Of a stretch of DNA of 64,000 nucleotides, positions 46,816-58,194 are shown in pieces. A program made the translations under genes and the position numbers. The notes below the pieces were generated by a model that was not told the origin of the DNA, ran no database searches, and saw only the letters and a program-made list of their open reading frames with translations. Each line of letters opens with the position of its first letter. The first letter of the stretch is position 1. This DNA is from Anaeramoeba flamelloides (Eukaryota; Metamonada; Anaeramoebidae), in the NCBI GenBank assembly GCA_027625915.1, contig JANTQA010000047.1, forward strand, positions 17,174,001 to 17,238,000. The letters run 5' to 3'.

Positions 46816-46986
46816 TATCTATGAATCTAGGTTCACTCTATTTACAATAATATTTTTGAAATTTTTATTGTTTGTAAACGTATTTAATTTGTTAAATGAG
46901 ATTTAATAATTTTTGATCTAAAAAATTTTTTTTAAAAAAAGAGTAATTTTTTATATAAATATCACAAATTCGATGAGTTTATAACT

Positions 46987-47059
46987 GCTTCGCTAGCTCA
47001 GTCGGCAGAGCGTCAGGCTTTTAACCTGAATGTCGCGGGTTCGAGCCCCGCGCGGAGCT
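46987..47059 (+). tRNA. tRNA-Lys (anticodon UUU)
   Basis: A full cloverleaf can be folded. The acceptor stem GCTTCGC pairs with GCGGAGC, with one G-U. The D arm contains TAGCTCAGTCGGCAGAGC (box A), and the anticodon stem TCAGG/CCTGA encloses the loop CTTTTAA (anticodon TTT). The variable loop is five bases, and the T arm is GCGGGTTCGAGCCCCGC (box B GGTTCGAGCCC). A run of seven T follows at once, a Pol III terminator. No intron. Confidence 0.96.
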
Positions 47060-47989
47060 TTTTTTAGATATCTTTTTTATTCTATTAACATATTCGAAAG
47101 CTATTCTGAGTCTTTAAAATTCCATTCTGTGACCAGTTTTTTTTTATTTTAGTGTAAAAAAAGATCTTTGTTGGTTGAAAAAAAAGTATTCCAAATTAAA
47201 AATTACTTATTGTGGAAAAATAATTAGGATTTTATTTTCAAGTAAAATCACAGAAGATCATTTTGTATTGTTCTAGAAAAGCTGAAGTTCTGACACAGAT
47301 ACACCTATCCCAAATAAAGATGCTATTATTGCACTTGTGATGTTCAAGATCAGACTAAATTTGTTTGATTCTTGGTGTCAATGTAAAAGCTCAAAAGATC
47401 TTTTCCTCATAATAAAAGAGATGATAAGGGAATAGTGTTTGTGATAAATTCAAAAGGTGTCATCAAATTTTTTCTTTTTGTTGTTTTTGTTTGTGTGTTG
47501 CTTAAAACAAAAACAAAAAAAAACCAACTTTTTTATTTCTTTCAGATCAAATAATTGAATTCGGATCTTTGCTTGTTGGTAAGACTATATTTTAATGATT
47601 TGGATTGAACAGGAATGGTTTGTTAAATTGATGGTGAATTTTTGTCTTCAATCAAAATGTTTTGTTGTTTCAACAATTTGGGTAAATATGTGAATAAAAA
47701 AGTTGATTTTTAGGTTTTGAAAATTAAAAATGAAAAGTTTTCACAAAAATTAGAGTTTAATATTTTTTGTTGTAAAATAAATAAAAAAAAATTTTCAAAT
47801 CACATAAAATTTCCAATTTTTAAATTCCCAAAATCAGTTTAAATTATTAGTTTCCAATTTAGAATTGTGATCTTTTGTTGATTCATTTTAATTATATGAT
47901 AGGTGGATTTTGGAAAGTCGAAATGAAATTTTGATCTTGTAATTTTACAATTCACAGTATCGAAGGTTACACCATAAATTTGTAATAAA

Positions 47990-48350
47990 AGTTTTTTTTA
48001 ACAATTTTATTTTAGAAATAAGTACAACTAACTACTTTGAAAAATTGGAATTGTGTCAACTTTACTGAAAAAATATTTTTTGAGTGCCCAAAGATCTTTA
48101 TATTTTGAAACCAATACACCATTAGCTGCTCTATTTGGGAAAGAAAATGAACCAAATCAATTCAGAGTTGAATCTTTCTTTTTTCGATTCTTTGATTAAA
48201 TTTTTTTTGATTAAATTTTTGGTTTTATTAAATTTAGTTTTGGATCTAAAAATCTCGATATAAACGAGTGAAATTAATCAAAGAATTAACCAAAAAAAAA
48301 ATAGACTGAAAAGGTGTGTAACTTTTACAAATATTTTCAAGATAGTTATT
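47990..48350 (+). repeat. Dispersed repeat R5, copy 1
   Basis: Direct copy of 50150-50470. An internal ~65 bp core is also related to 12057-12125 (TTTTTGAGTGCC, AAACCAA, GCTCTATTTG/GCTATATCTG). Confidence 0.65.
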
Positions 48351-50149
48351 TCGAATTTTAACAAATAAAAATATATCCTTTTTTTATAACTATTAAACTA
48401 CCTTGGATTAATTTAAACCTTTTTTTTTTAATATATACTCAACTATAACTCATCAATTTTCAAAAATATATCAGAACAATAAAATGAAAAAATATCTTTT
48501 TCTATTACAGTTGTATAAATAACCCATGTTTTGTACTTTAACCCATTACGAAAATTTAACCGATTTATAAAATATAGGCTGACTTTAGATATACAAGAAT
48601 CAAATCAAGAGGGTAAAAACAGCACATAAACAAGAAATACGGTTCTTTAAATAAATATTAAAAAAGAATTGTGAAGATATAAAAAGATTAAAATGTAATT
48701 TTTTTGACAAAAAAAATGAGAAAAAGATCATTTTTTGAATTTTTACAAAAAAAAAACCATCTTATCTCACAAATTTTGTAAATATGAAGAAATTTTTGAA
48801 ATAAAAGTATTTAATATTATTGAACTATATTAATTAATCAAAAGTATCACCTCTTTAATCAATTTGAATCTAAACCAAGATTATATATGTGATTTCCTAA
48901 CTTCCAATACCCAAGTCTGAAAAAAATAATGAGTTAAATCGGATTCATGGGTTAAAGATTGTTAACACTGGCTATTTACCCCACTGTGTCTTTCCATCTT
49001 TGTGCATTCATTATTTTGTGAATTTTAGAAAAAAACACGAATTCATAATTTTTATTCTTTTCAATATGTATACAGGATTAATTGAGCGTTTTTTATTTCA
49101 ATTCCTAACCAATTTTAGTAAAATTTGAAATTTTTTATAAATTCTGAGATTCCCTTTTTATAAAGATTAAATTACTAAATCTTGAAATGGGTCTTCATAC
49201 CATTAGTTAAAAAATAAAATAAATTTTATTCTTAATAACTTGTACAATTATTTTAACATATTTTTGATTTAGAAAAATTATATTTTATTCATATAAAGAT
49301 ACTCAAAAAACAATTAATTTTGATAAATAAATTAAAGGAAACAAATTAAACCGTTATTTCGATAAAAAAAAGATTTTTGTTTTGATCCTCTACCTTGTTG
49401 GTGGGTTTATTGAACATTTATATTAACAATACTTTTAATTTTTGAAATACTCCTTGAAATCTAAAATTATATCATATTAGATTTAATAACAATTCAAATA
49501 CCCAGGATAGGATAAATCATTAAGGGTGTTCTATATTTTTAATTCCATTCTGTTAAAACAATCACTTGTCATAATCATTTTTTAAAAACAGCATTTTAAA
49601 TTCAAAATATTTCACTGAAATGTTTAATATAAAATTAACGATCTAAAAATTTTTTACCATTACTTTTTTTTTTATTGATCTAAGCACTATACTATTCCTA
49701 TTATAATTTCCAAGTAAGTTTAATTAAAAATAAAGTATTATACTATAAATCTACACTTTAAATTTTTTTTAAAAATTTAAAATCGGATCTGAAAACTCTC
49801 TTGTTTATTTCGGAGCTGTTTTGTAAGATTTTAAATATTTAAAGTACCTTTTCAAAACAATTTATTAATTTAATATCATATATAAAAAAATTCCACAATA
49901 TACTGTTGAGATAAGGACAAAAGTTAAACTATTTAGCACCTTTCTCAAAGTAGATTAAAAAAATTAACTTCACATTTTATTATATATTTAATTTTATATA
50001 TGATGTTAAAACTAATAAATTATTGTTCAAAAAGTACTTTGAATACAAAAAAACAACTTTTCATAGCCAAAGTAAGAAATGTTGTTTTCTCATCATCTTT
50101 TAAAATATTAAAAAGGAAAAATTTTAACTTTATGATGGATACTCCTTTA

Positions 50150-50470
50150 TGAAAGTAAGTACATTTTAAATAATTTTAATTGTGTCAGTCTTACTGAAAA
50201 ATGATTTTTTAGTGCCACAGATTTTGAAAATTTGAAACCAAAATATCATTCAGTAGTTCTATTTGTTAAAAAAGCCTAAATTAATTCAGAGTTGAATCTT
50301 TCATTTTTTGATTTTTTGAACATTATTTTTGATTAAATTTTTGAGTTTTATAAAAATCGGTTTTAGGTCTCGAAATATATTTATACGAACGATTGAAATT
50401 AATCACATAATAAACCAAAAAAATAGACCTAATAAGTGTTTCTTTGAAACAAATATTTTCTTTTAGAATC
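50150..50470 (+). repeat. Dispersed repeat R5, copy 2
   Basis: Direct copy of 47990-48350; divergence is moderate and both are non-coding. Confidence 0.65.
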
Positions 50471-51524
50471 CCAAACACGAAAGATCACCTTTACAAATAA
50501 ATTTGTTGAAATCAAAAATGAAAAATTAAAAAAAATCGATAAAAGCCTATTTTTGGAGATTTTTTTTCATAATCTACTTAATTTTTATGAACTCAAAACA
50601 ATCTATAACCTTGAATTTCTTATACCTCACTACAATTTATTATTATTTTACAAAAACAATTTTTTTACAAATGTATTTTCAAAATTATTTTTTCAAATAT
50701 TTTAATCAAAATAAACCAAAATAAAGAATATTATTTAAAAAATTAGTATAAAATGATTGAATTCTAGGAAAAAAAAACAAGTTACAAAAGATGCAACACA
50801 AAGATTAAAGTAAAATTTGAAAAAAATTTCTATCAGATTTCAGAATTCTTTTTAGTTCTCAATTTAATGGAAAACAAATAATGATAAAACCAAATGAATC
50901 CACCCAATCTATCTTTATTCCTGAAGAAATAAAACAATATCCTATTTTCTAAACCTATATCAAGAATTAGATGAATTAAAAAAAAATCACAATTTAAAAT
51001 TCATTTTGGGAAATCCTTTGAATTAAAAATGATTTGTATCTCAAAAATTTTACAAACACAAGTATTTTCATAAAGAATTAAAAACCAAACCTAATAAAGA
51101 GAGAGTAATTGTATCAAATGTTACAGATAAGATCAAGAAATATATGATTTTTATTTATTTTTTTTTGCTCTTTCCTTTTCATTTTTTAGATTTCCATTTT
51201 TTTAGTTGGTATGAAAATATATTATTCTAGGATATATTCCACTCCCGTGCCTATTAAAAGGTCTATATATTTAATTAAAGAAATGATTTGAATCATTTAT
51301 TTTCACACAAATGGTGGCTCTCAAAATTAGAAAAATGTACTAATTCCCTTAAATCACAATTTTCAAAAGATATATTCTAATCAACTTTCAGACAACCCTC
51401 AAATAAGAGAATACTGTGTACTAACATAGTTTGACGAAAAAGATACAAATAAGGTTGTCAACTTTTCTATTAAATCATTTTTTCCGAATTTGATTTTTAT
51501 TCTTCTGTTGATTCACAAACGAAA

Positions 51525-54500
51525 ATGAAAAATAAAAAAGAAATTTTTATTTTATTTTTTCTTTTCATACCAACAATTCTTTTAAGTTCTGATTGCACTT
51601 CGAGTTACTGTTATCACCATTCGCTGTTTACAAGCATTAACTTATTTACTCTCTACTCGCCGCCATTGGTTAAAGGTTATCAACTTTCTCGGCCGTATAT
51701 AACGGAAGCTACGAACGAAGTTTGCATGACACATTCCCAAGAAAGTGACGTTCAATCGATTCGCGAGATTACCAAATATTATGAAAATCTGGTTTCTAAA
51801 GACAACGGAGAAATCCTGGGCAAATGGGATCACCTAAAGCAATGCTATACCAACGAGACCTTGACTGAAGAAAGGCAGTGTATTTCAAACGAAGGTTCTA
51901 ATCGTTTAAGCGGATGTGGCTACGAAGAAATCTCGTTGATGAATTACCATAGCAAAGAATTTCAATTACTAAATCATCTTAAAAAGCTAGATCAAATCAC
52001 TACTCCGATTGGAACATTTATTAACGAAGTGTGTAGTATTCAAAAAAGGATTGATGAAATTGAATCTGAAATTAGTAATTTAGAAAACGGAAACCAAATT
52101 ATAAAAGAATTGAATTTGCAAAATATGAAAGAGCAATTAGTTATTGAAAAGGAACTTAATTCAAAATCATCCACTTTATTTTTAAATACGTTATTAAACG
52201 AAATGAACTTAAATTATGTGAACAGTAATGATAGTTCTGTTGACGATTATTGGGATCGACTAAAGAATTATTGGATGAGTAAAGAAATTTCTCCAGAATT
52301 TTCGGCGGAAACGGAATCTGAAGAATCTTGGAATCAATTAAAAGCGTGGTATAATGAAATGGGATCTTTATTTCAAAATGAAAATTTGGAATATTACACA
52401 ACAATGTTTAATGATCTCCCAAGCAATTGGGACAAATACTTAAATTCTTCGTTATTGAGATTAAATAATTTAAATAATTCCATGGCACATTATGATCTTC
52501 TTTATTATGAAATCCAAACCACTTTAACCATTTTTAGTTTGCATGTCTCGCTAGCTACCATCGATTTAATTGGATTAGATATAAATGAGTCTTTGTATAT
52601 TGAGGATGAATTAATGAAAATTCAAGAAATGATTAACCAAATTGAAAAATTATACAATACAATTAAAGAAATTGTAATTAATAATACCAATAATGGTTAT
52701 GATGATGACAATAGTGAATGTCTATTAATCAAAATATTAGAAATGAAAAGAGTCTCGATCATTAGAAATGAAAATGATTTAGATTTTGAATTAACGAATA
52801 ATAATTGGATTAAATTAACAAAGTCCACTGGGCTATATTCCTGTTATTTAAATTATAAAAAAAAGAAAGAGAATAAATTTCTTTTCAATTTTGAATCAGG
52901 ATTTGACCAACAAGTAATTGATCAAATAATTACTGCAGAAATGAAATCCGATAACGAAATAATTACAATTAAATTAATTAATAACAATAAGCCACAGACA
53001 ATAACAAATCCAATAAATAATTTTCAAAACAATAATATAGTCTTAAACACTAATGACAATATAGACAAATCTTTAGATATTACAAACTATTGGAACAAAT
53101 ATAATTCACAAAAATTAAACAGTTATAATAATAACCACCCAGATCATAGCAATTTAAATAATAATCACCCAAATAACAATCACCCAAATAATAACAATCC
53201 AAATAATAATGATTTAAAAAATGGACCCGTACCAGAAAAATATTATAAAGATGGTGGTAATATAACACAAATGTGTGAAGAGGGCTATTATTGCCCTGGT
53301 GATGGACAAAGATACCCATGTGTTAATAAACCGCAAGACAAAGCTTCCATTTATAGTTTATCTGGTGAATATACACCGGTGTGTGAATTCAATTGTCTTG
53401 ATACAGGTTATTACGCGAATGAAGAATTAACTGATTGCATCGAAATTCCTATAGGTTATTATTCAAAAGATGGATCAAGAGATCTATTACAATGTACATT
53501 CCCCGTTGATGATCGTTTTTCAGTTGCAACTTCAATTGGCGAAGAATATGATGCCAGTTGTAATTATACATTTGTTTACCAAGCAATATCTAATGAGAAT
53601 ATCACTTTTAATCCGAATGGCGAATTTACGATTCAAATGTGGTCAGAAATAAAGAGGGAACAATTGAATGATTATTTTGATTATAATAGCAATGGGCAAA
53701 CAGAAGAAGAAAGTGGGTTTAAATTAAGTTTGATAGGAATACATAAACTATTTGATCTGTCTTTGTATATTGGCTATAATCAAGAAATAGAAAATTTAAC
53801 AACAATATGCTTCCAGTACTATACTAGTGAAAATGAAACAAAATTTATACAAAGTAAAGAATTTGAAATTAATGAAAATTGGTTTCATTATGCACTTAGT
53901 TATGAACATTTTTATCAAACATTAATTTTTTATATAAATGGTAAAGAGTTTGATAAAATATCTTTTAATCTTCAAACTATTTATTATGATCCAAATAATC
54001 TTTATTATTTTCTTTATTTAGCCGGTGAAAGATATTATGATCCAAATTCAATACCATCTGTTTCTCATTTCTATTTTGGATATTTAGATCAAATATCATT
54101 CCTTGGTAAACGCATTGAAGAAAAATTCTTGGATTATAACCAAAATTTGACAACTAATTTGGAAAGATATTGTTTAAACAATGATAATGAGGAACAAATG
54201 TTAACAAATAAATTCAACCGTAGACAATGCTTTACAAAGTGTCCAAATAATACCAAATTAATAACAAATTCCAATTATTTTATTACCAATGATTCAAATT
54301 GGTCATCATCATCATCGAATGATGCTGAGAATTATTTAAATTATGATTGCCAATGCCCAGACAATCAAAGATGGGACCTTGGCAGGTGTATTCAAGAATG
54401 CCCAAATGGTACGTATCCTTTAATAAATGATCCGTATATTTGCGAATGCCCTTTTAATCAATATCAAGTATGGTATTTAGAAAATTCCAAATATATAACT

Positions 54501-56648
54501 TTTATTATTAATTCCAAAAATTATACAGACTTATTTTTATCGACATTAAATCTTTATAACTCAAAGAATGAGTTAATTAAATTATCAAATTGCTATCAAA
54601 TTTTATTATTAAACGAAGATGATAATTGTAATAATTATAACCAAGACAATTTAATGGATTGTAATATGATTTTAAATGAAGATCTTGATGAGGGTGATCT
54701 TGAATACCCAATACCTATAAATTCTTCAAATAAAATTCAAATTACTTTTGAATTTGAAGAAATTTCACCCGAGATTTCAATAATTGAATTAGTGATGAAT
54801 TCAAAGACAAATTTAACAAATGACGACGATGAGGATGGGGATATTAATGTTGGTGAATTGGATTTATTTATTAGCACTTCTCTCCCAGATAATTTAAATA
54901 ATAATTATTGCCAAATGTTCAATGAATCCCTATATAGCGAACTCGGATCTATAATTTCTCAAAAAATTAGTATTCATAATAATGAAAACTTAATTCATAA
55001 TAGAAATATTACAAATAATTATTCTTCACTTTTAAAATGTGTTGATTGTTTAGATAATTCAACGGGGTCGATTTCACCAAAGAAATCCATTTTCCATTGT
55101 AAATGTCATAAGCAATTTGTTCAAAGCCGATTAGGAAATTGTGTTTATTCGGACACTAGCTTGGTAATACCAAATATTTCGCATGATAGTGGGCATTACC
55201 AATCAGGAACAACTATTTCTATTGATTTTACGTCAAATTCATTCTCCATCTGTAATGTGGTTTTAAAAAAATATTCTAAAAATGATCCCAATACTATTCA
55301 AGAAAAAAACTTATATTTAAATAAAAATAATAACCAATTTACCATTTATTCATCCCTAAACGCTACCTTTATCATGACCCAAGACGGATCTTTTAGCTCC
55401 CAGCCAATTAAAAAAATATATACAATCTACCCCACAGTGATAGATCCCCAAATAAGACCCTTGCCGAATGATACAAATTATAAATACCCTTCAAGATTAT
55501 ATATAAAATGTGAAACAATGGATGCAATAATTAGATATACCCTAGACGGCTCGGATGTTTTTGAAGATTCCTCAACCATTTACACGAACACTGCAGAAAT
55601 TTTTACCCATGAAAATTTTGTTTTAACAGTTAAAGCATTTAAAAATGATTCTTTTCCCAGCCAGCAAATTAGATTGAGTTATAGAATGGAAATTAAGAAT
55701 CAAATATCTATAACTAACCAAGAAGTATCAGTTACGTCTGATTTTATTATTTTTATTGTTTTGTTAATATTATTATTCATAACATCTTTAGTGATCTTAT
55801 TTTTGATCAAAAGGAAAAAAAAAAAAATCCAAAAGCAAATAATTTTAAATGAAATTGATATTCAGGGTAAAAACTATCTTATTAGTGATAATGAGAAGAG
55901 TTCCGATGAAAATATTCTTTTAAATAATGATGAAATAGAATTAGAATCAATAAAAGATGGTACTAGTGATAGTGGTAGCAGTAGTGATACTACTATGACT
56001 ACTGCTACTACTACGGGTACTAGTACTAGTTACACCACCAGTGACGTTGATCTTGATAATGATAATAATAACGGAAGCAAAATTAAAAAAACAAAATCTT
56101 TAAAATTAAAATTTAAAAACCAAAAAAAAAATAAATTAGATTTAAATGATTTAAAAAAGAAAAAGAAAATACACACATGTGATTTCTGTAATGAATCAAA
56201 AAATTCAGCTTGGCTATATCCTAATTTTGTGAACGAGGACAATACATTATATCTATGTAAAGACTGTGCCAAAAAACAAACAAATTTAATTTATAAAATT
56301 CGTTTTTTTACTTGTGATTGCTGTGGTAAAATTCAAAGCCATTCTAATTTGGATATTTTATATTTTAATCAAAAAGAAAACGATTATTTGTGTTTTAATT
56401 GCTATCAAAGTAAACTGGAGAATAATCTCATTAAAAATTCAAATATATTTAAAAAAAGATTTTGTCAAAATTGTAAAATTGAAGAAGCATTATGGGAATG
56501 TAATAAATGTAAAAAATTTAAATACTTTTGTATGATTTGTGAAACCATACAACACCAGAAAATTGGACATATACCCAAGCCTATTAGAAGACTTGAAAAT
56601 GTCGTTGATCCAGATATAACTATTCCAGTAAAATTTCAACAATTTTGA
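51525..56648 (+). CDS. Large single-pass membrane protein: Cys-rich, LamG-like and chitobiase-C-like ectodomain with cytosolic zinc fingers
   Basis: An uninterrupted 1707-residue frame from ATG to TGA. Order: signal peptide (1-22, IFILFFLFIPTILLSS), an unrecognised region with Cys and helical segments (23-530), an Asn/His/Pro linker (about 532-567), a Cys-rich growth-factor-receptor-like region (about 575-675), a LamG/concanavalin-like domain (about 685-870; GEFTIQMW, NENWFHYALSY, FYINGKEF), a second Cys-rich region (898-985), and a chitobiase C-terminal-like domain (about 1295-1385; IRYTLDGSDVFEDSS). One membrane helix (1406-1431) is followed by KRKKKK. The cytosolic tail has an acidic/Ser-rich stretch, two C-x2-C pairs modules (from about 1550) and a B-box1-like finger (about 1646-1685: CQNC, CNKC, CMIC, then two His). 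Probably a cell-surface sensor or adhesion protein that recruits partners through the zinc fingers; this role is inference. Many N-glycosylation sites fit an ectodomain. Confidence 0.93.
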   Translation: MKNKKEIFILFFLFIPTILLSSDCTSSYCYHHSLFTSINLFTLYSPPLVKGYQLSRPYITEATNEVCMTHSQESDVQSIREITKYYENLVSKDNGEILGKWDHLKQCYTNETLTEERQCISNEGSNRLSGCGYEEISLMNYHSKEFQLLNHLKKLDQITTPIGTFINEVCSIQKRIDEIESEISNLENGNQIIKELNLQNMKEQLVIEKELNSKSSTLFLNTLLNEMNLNYVNSNDSSVDDYWDRLKNYWMSKEISPEFSAETESEESWNQLKAWYNEMGSLFQNENLEYYTTMFNDLPSNWDKYLNSSLLRLNNLNNSMAHYDLLYYEIQTTLTIFSLHVSLATIDLIGLDINESLYIEDELMKIQEMINQIEKLYNTIKEIVINNTNNGYDDDNSECLLIKILEMKRVSIIRNENDLDFELTNNNWIKLTKSTGLYSCYLNYKKKKENKFLFNFESGFDQQVIDQIITAEMKSDNEIITIKLINNNKPQTITNPINNFQNNNIVLNTNDNIDKSLDITNYWNKYNSQKLNSYNNNHPDHSNLNNNHPNNNHPNNNNPNNNDLKNGPVPEKYYKDGGNITQMCEEGYYCPGDGQRYPCVNKPQDKASIYSLSGEYTPVCEFNCLDTGYYANEELTDCIEIPIGYYSKDGSRDLLQCTFPVDDRFSVATSIGEEYDASCNYTFVYQAISNENITFNPNGEFTIQMWSEIKREQLNDYFDYNSNGQTEEESGFKLSLIGIHKLFDLSLYIGYNQEIENLTTICFQYYTSENETKFIQSKEFEINENWFHYALSYEHFYQTLIFYINGKEFDKISFNLQTIYYDPNNLYYFLYLAGERYYDPNSIPSVSHFYFGYLDQISFLGKRIEEKFLDYNQNLTTNLERYCLNNDNEEQMLTNKFNRRQCFTKCPNNTKLITNSNYFITNDSNWSSSSSNDAENYLNYDCQCPDNQRWDLGRCIQECPNGTYPLINDPYICECPFNQYQVWYLENSKYITFIINSKNYTDLFLSTLNLYNSKNELIKLSNCYQILLLNEDDNCNNYNQDNLMDCNMILNEDLDEGDLEYPIPINSSNKIQITFEFEEISPEISIIELVMNSKTNLTNDDDEDGDINVGELDLFISTSLPDNLNNNYCQMFNESLYSELGSIISQKISIHNNENLIHNRNITNNYSSLLKCVDCLDNSTGSISPKKSIFHCKCHKQFVQSRLGNCVYSDTSLVIPNISHDSGHYQSGTTISIDFTSNSFSICNVVLKKYSKNDPNTIQEKNLYLNKNNNQFTIYSSLNATFIMTQDGSFSSQPIKKIYTIYPTVIDPQIRPLPNDTNYKYPSRLYIKCETMDAIIRYTLDGSDVFEDSSTIYTNTAEIFTHENFVLTVKAFKNDSFPSQQIRLSYRMEIKNQISITNQEVSVTSDFIIFIVLLILLFITSLVILFLIKRKKKKIQKQIILNEIDIQGKNYLISDNEKSSDENILLNNDEIELESIKDGTSDSGSSSDTTMTTATTTGTSTSYTTSDVDLDNDNNNGSKIKKTKSLKLKFKNQKKNKLDLNDLKKKKKIHTCDFCNESKNSAWLYPNFVNEDNTLYLCKDCAKKQTNLIYKIRFFTCDCCGKIQSHSNLDILYFNQKENDYLCFNCYQSKLENNLIKNSNIFKKRFCQNCKIEEALWECNKCKKFKYFCMICETIQHQKIGHIPKPIRRLENVVDPDITIPVKFQQF

Positions 56649-57560
56649 TCATTTCTATATTCTTTTTTTTTTTTTTTTTTCCCTTTAAATCCTATTCTTG
56701 TCTTTTCTTTCCTTCTCTTTTCATTTATATTTAATTCTTTTCGATATTTGGTAGGAAGGTCTAACTTTTTTTTCTTTTCTTTTCTCCTCTATTTTATTGT
56801 TAAAGTAATTATATAAAAAAATTAAGATGGTAATTGGTGTGTTAATTCAAAATAATATACTTATTATGGTAGGAGTATATTAACCTTAAAATTGTTTAAT
56901 ATTTATTTATTTTTTATTCTAACAATTTTAAAGAAGTAACATAATCTTAAGTTTTTAATAATTATTTGAACAAATATTTCTATTTTTTTTTATAAATTAT
57001 CTTTATGATCTAATTTAAAGATTATATAGACTTCTTTTCGTAAAATATTATAATTTCTTTTTAACATTATAACTTATCTTTTATTTTTATCATAGAACAA
57101 TTTTTAATAACAAACCACAATAAAATACATCTGATTTGCATACACATCAGATTTTTTTTTCTAAAATCAATTCCAATACTCAGTAGTACTTTTAGTTACA
57201 ATATCTGTTCTTTATTAAAATTACACATTGTATTTCGATTAAAAAAAATATATAAAATTACATTTCTTTTCTTTATTAAATTTGAAAACTATTGTGTTAT
57301 ATGAAAGCTGGTTTTATGAAAAAGAATTAAATAATATAAAATTATTTTGTAAAATCAGATAATTTTCTAATTAAGAATCTCAATTAAAATTAGATTTTTT
57401 CTGTTATAATTCTATTGTTCTCAAGAGTTCTTAAATGAGACTGTAATTAACAATACTTCCCTAACATATATCAATAGTTCATCTTTTGATATTTATCTTT
57501 GAAACAAATTTAAGAGGAAAAAAATCATAATAAATTTGTTTTTATTATTCTTATCAAAGA
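56649..57560. other. 3' flank of the membrane-protein gene, including a hairpin with T run
   Basis: A T/C-rich 3' flank follows the stop codon. At about 57130-57163, ATCTGAT and ATCAGAT form a 7 bp stem around a 10-base loop followed by nine T. This resembles a Pol III-type or hairpin terminator but may be chance. No gene seen. Confidence 0.4.
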
Positions 57561-57563
57561 AGA

Positions 57564-57655
57564 ATTTTTAAATTTTACTCTAAATGTACTTTTACTTAAA
57601 TTTCCTCAAAGGTTAACTAAGCGTAAAATCATAGATTTCACGATTGTTCAAGGTA
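57564..57655 (-). mobile_element. LINE 3'-end fragment (third copy)
   Basis: About 90 bp matches the extreme 3' coding end of the two larger LINE copies: TACTTAAATTTCC, AAGCGTAAAATCATAGATTT and CACGATTGTT. It is very strongly 5'-truncated or decayed, and its poly-A tail is no longer recognisable. Confidence 0.7.
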
Positions 57656-57863
57656 AAGACATACCCATAATTTTTTATGTTTAAAAAGCAAAAGCAAAAA
57701 ATTGAGTCGAAAAAAAGAAAAGAAAAAGAAAAAAAAAATATTTAAAAAGAGGGTTTATAAGAAGCAATTGATAAAAATCAAAAATATAACAATCTTTAAT
57801 TAAGAACACCCAAAATCACATCCAAGATACTTTTAGATTTATTTATTTTAATTTGATTGTTGA

Positions 57864-58067
57864 TCATGAATGTACACTTATGAGGTAGTTTTTTAATTTT
57901 TGTAATTTCTTTTTTTTTTTTTTGATCTGATTTGCTTGAAACCTTTGGTCATTTTTAACCTTTGCTTTTTTGTTTTTATTTTCAAGTTTCTCATACTTTC
58001 GTGTTTCAGTGTAACCGGTATTAGCAAATAATCGTTTGATCTTTTTTCTTTGTAACTCAGCTACCAA
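57864..58067 (-). CDS. Unrecognised Lys-rich ORF, possible gene remnant
   Basis: The frame is open after a TGA at ~58080 and has no ATG at a sensible position. The product is basic (LQRKKIKRLFANTGYTE, then a long Lys-rich region) and ends ISVHS. The first half has protein-like codon use; the second is A-rich. LINE copy 1 is inserted ~130 bp upstream, so this could be the 3' end of a gene cut off by the insertion, or chance. No family recognised. Confidence 0.22.
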   Translation of the reverse strand: MVAELQRKKIKRLFANTGYTETRKYEKLENKNKKAKVKNDQRFQANQIKKKKKKLQKLKNYLISVHS

Positions 58068-58194
58068 TATATTGAAGATTCATTGAGGTAAAAAAGGAAA
58101 TAACTAAAAAATAACATTTGTCTTTTAAAACATAAATCTAATTTAATTTTTCAAATTTGATCAACTTTTTTAGAGATGATCCAAAAAAATAGGA

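Larger units (their letters stand above)
40794..46986. other. Intergenic region, repeats and small TIR elements only
   Basis: No gene supported in 6.2 kb. Contents: a repeat at 40960-41220 (related to 59880-60140), R3 copies at 41550-41890 (inverted) and 43520-44100, a palindromic element at 43801-43996, R1 copy 2 at 44100-44720 (inverted), and foldback elements at 45661-46051 and 46402-46815. Short frames at 41274, 42529, 45009 and 45502 (minus) look like chance. Confidence 0.6.
47060..51524. other. Intergenic region, dispersed repeats
   Basis: No gene supported in 4.5 kb. About 47990-48350 and 50150-50470 are direct repeats of each other (shared AATTGTGTCA, TTCAGAGTTGAATCTTTC, TTTTTGATTAAATTTTTG). 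About 48600-49000 matches 34800-35200. The last few hundred bases before 51525 should hold the promoter of the large membrane-protein gene; no clear motif was seen. Confidence 0.55.

Noticed and set aside
57130-57163. Bacterial-style intrinsic terminator
   Set aside because: The hairpin plus T run is present, but the genome is clearly eukaryotic and no RNA gene precedes it. Reported only as a hairpin.
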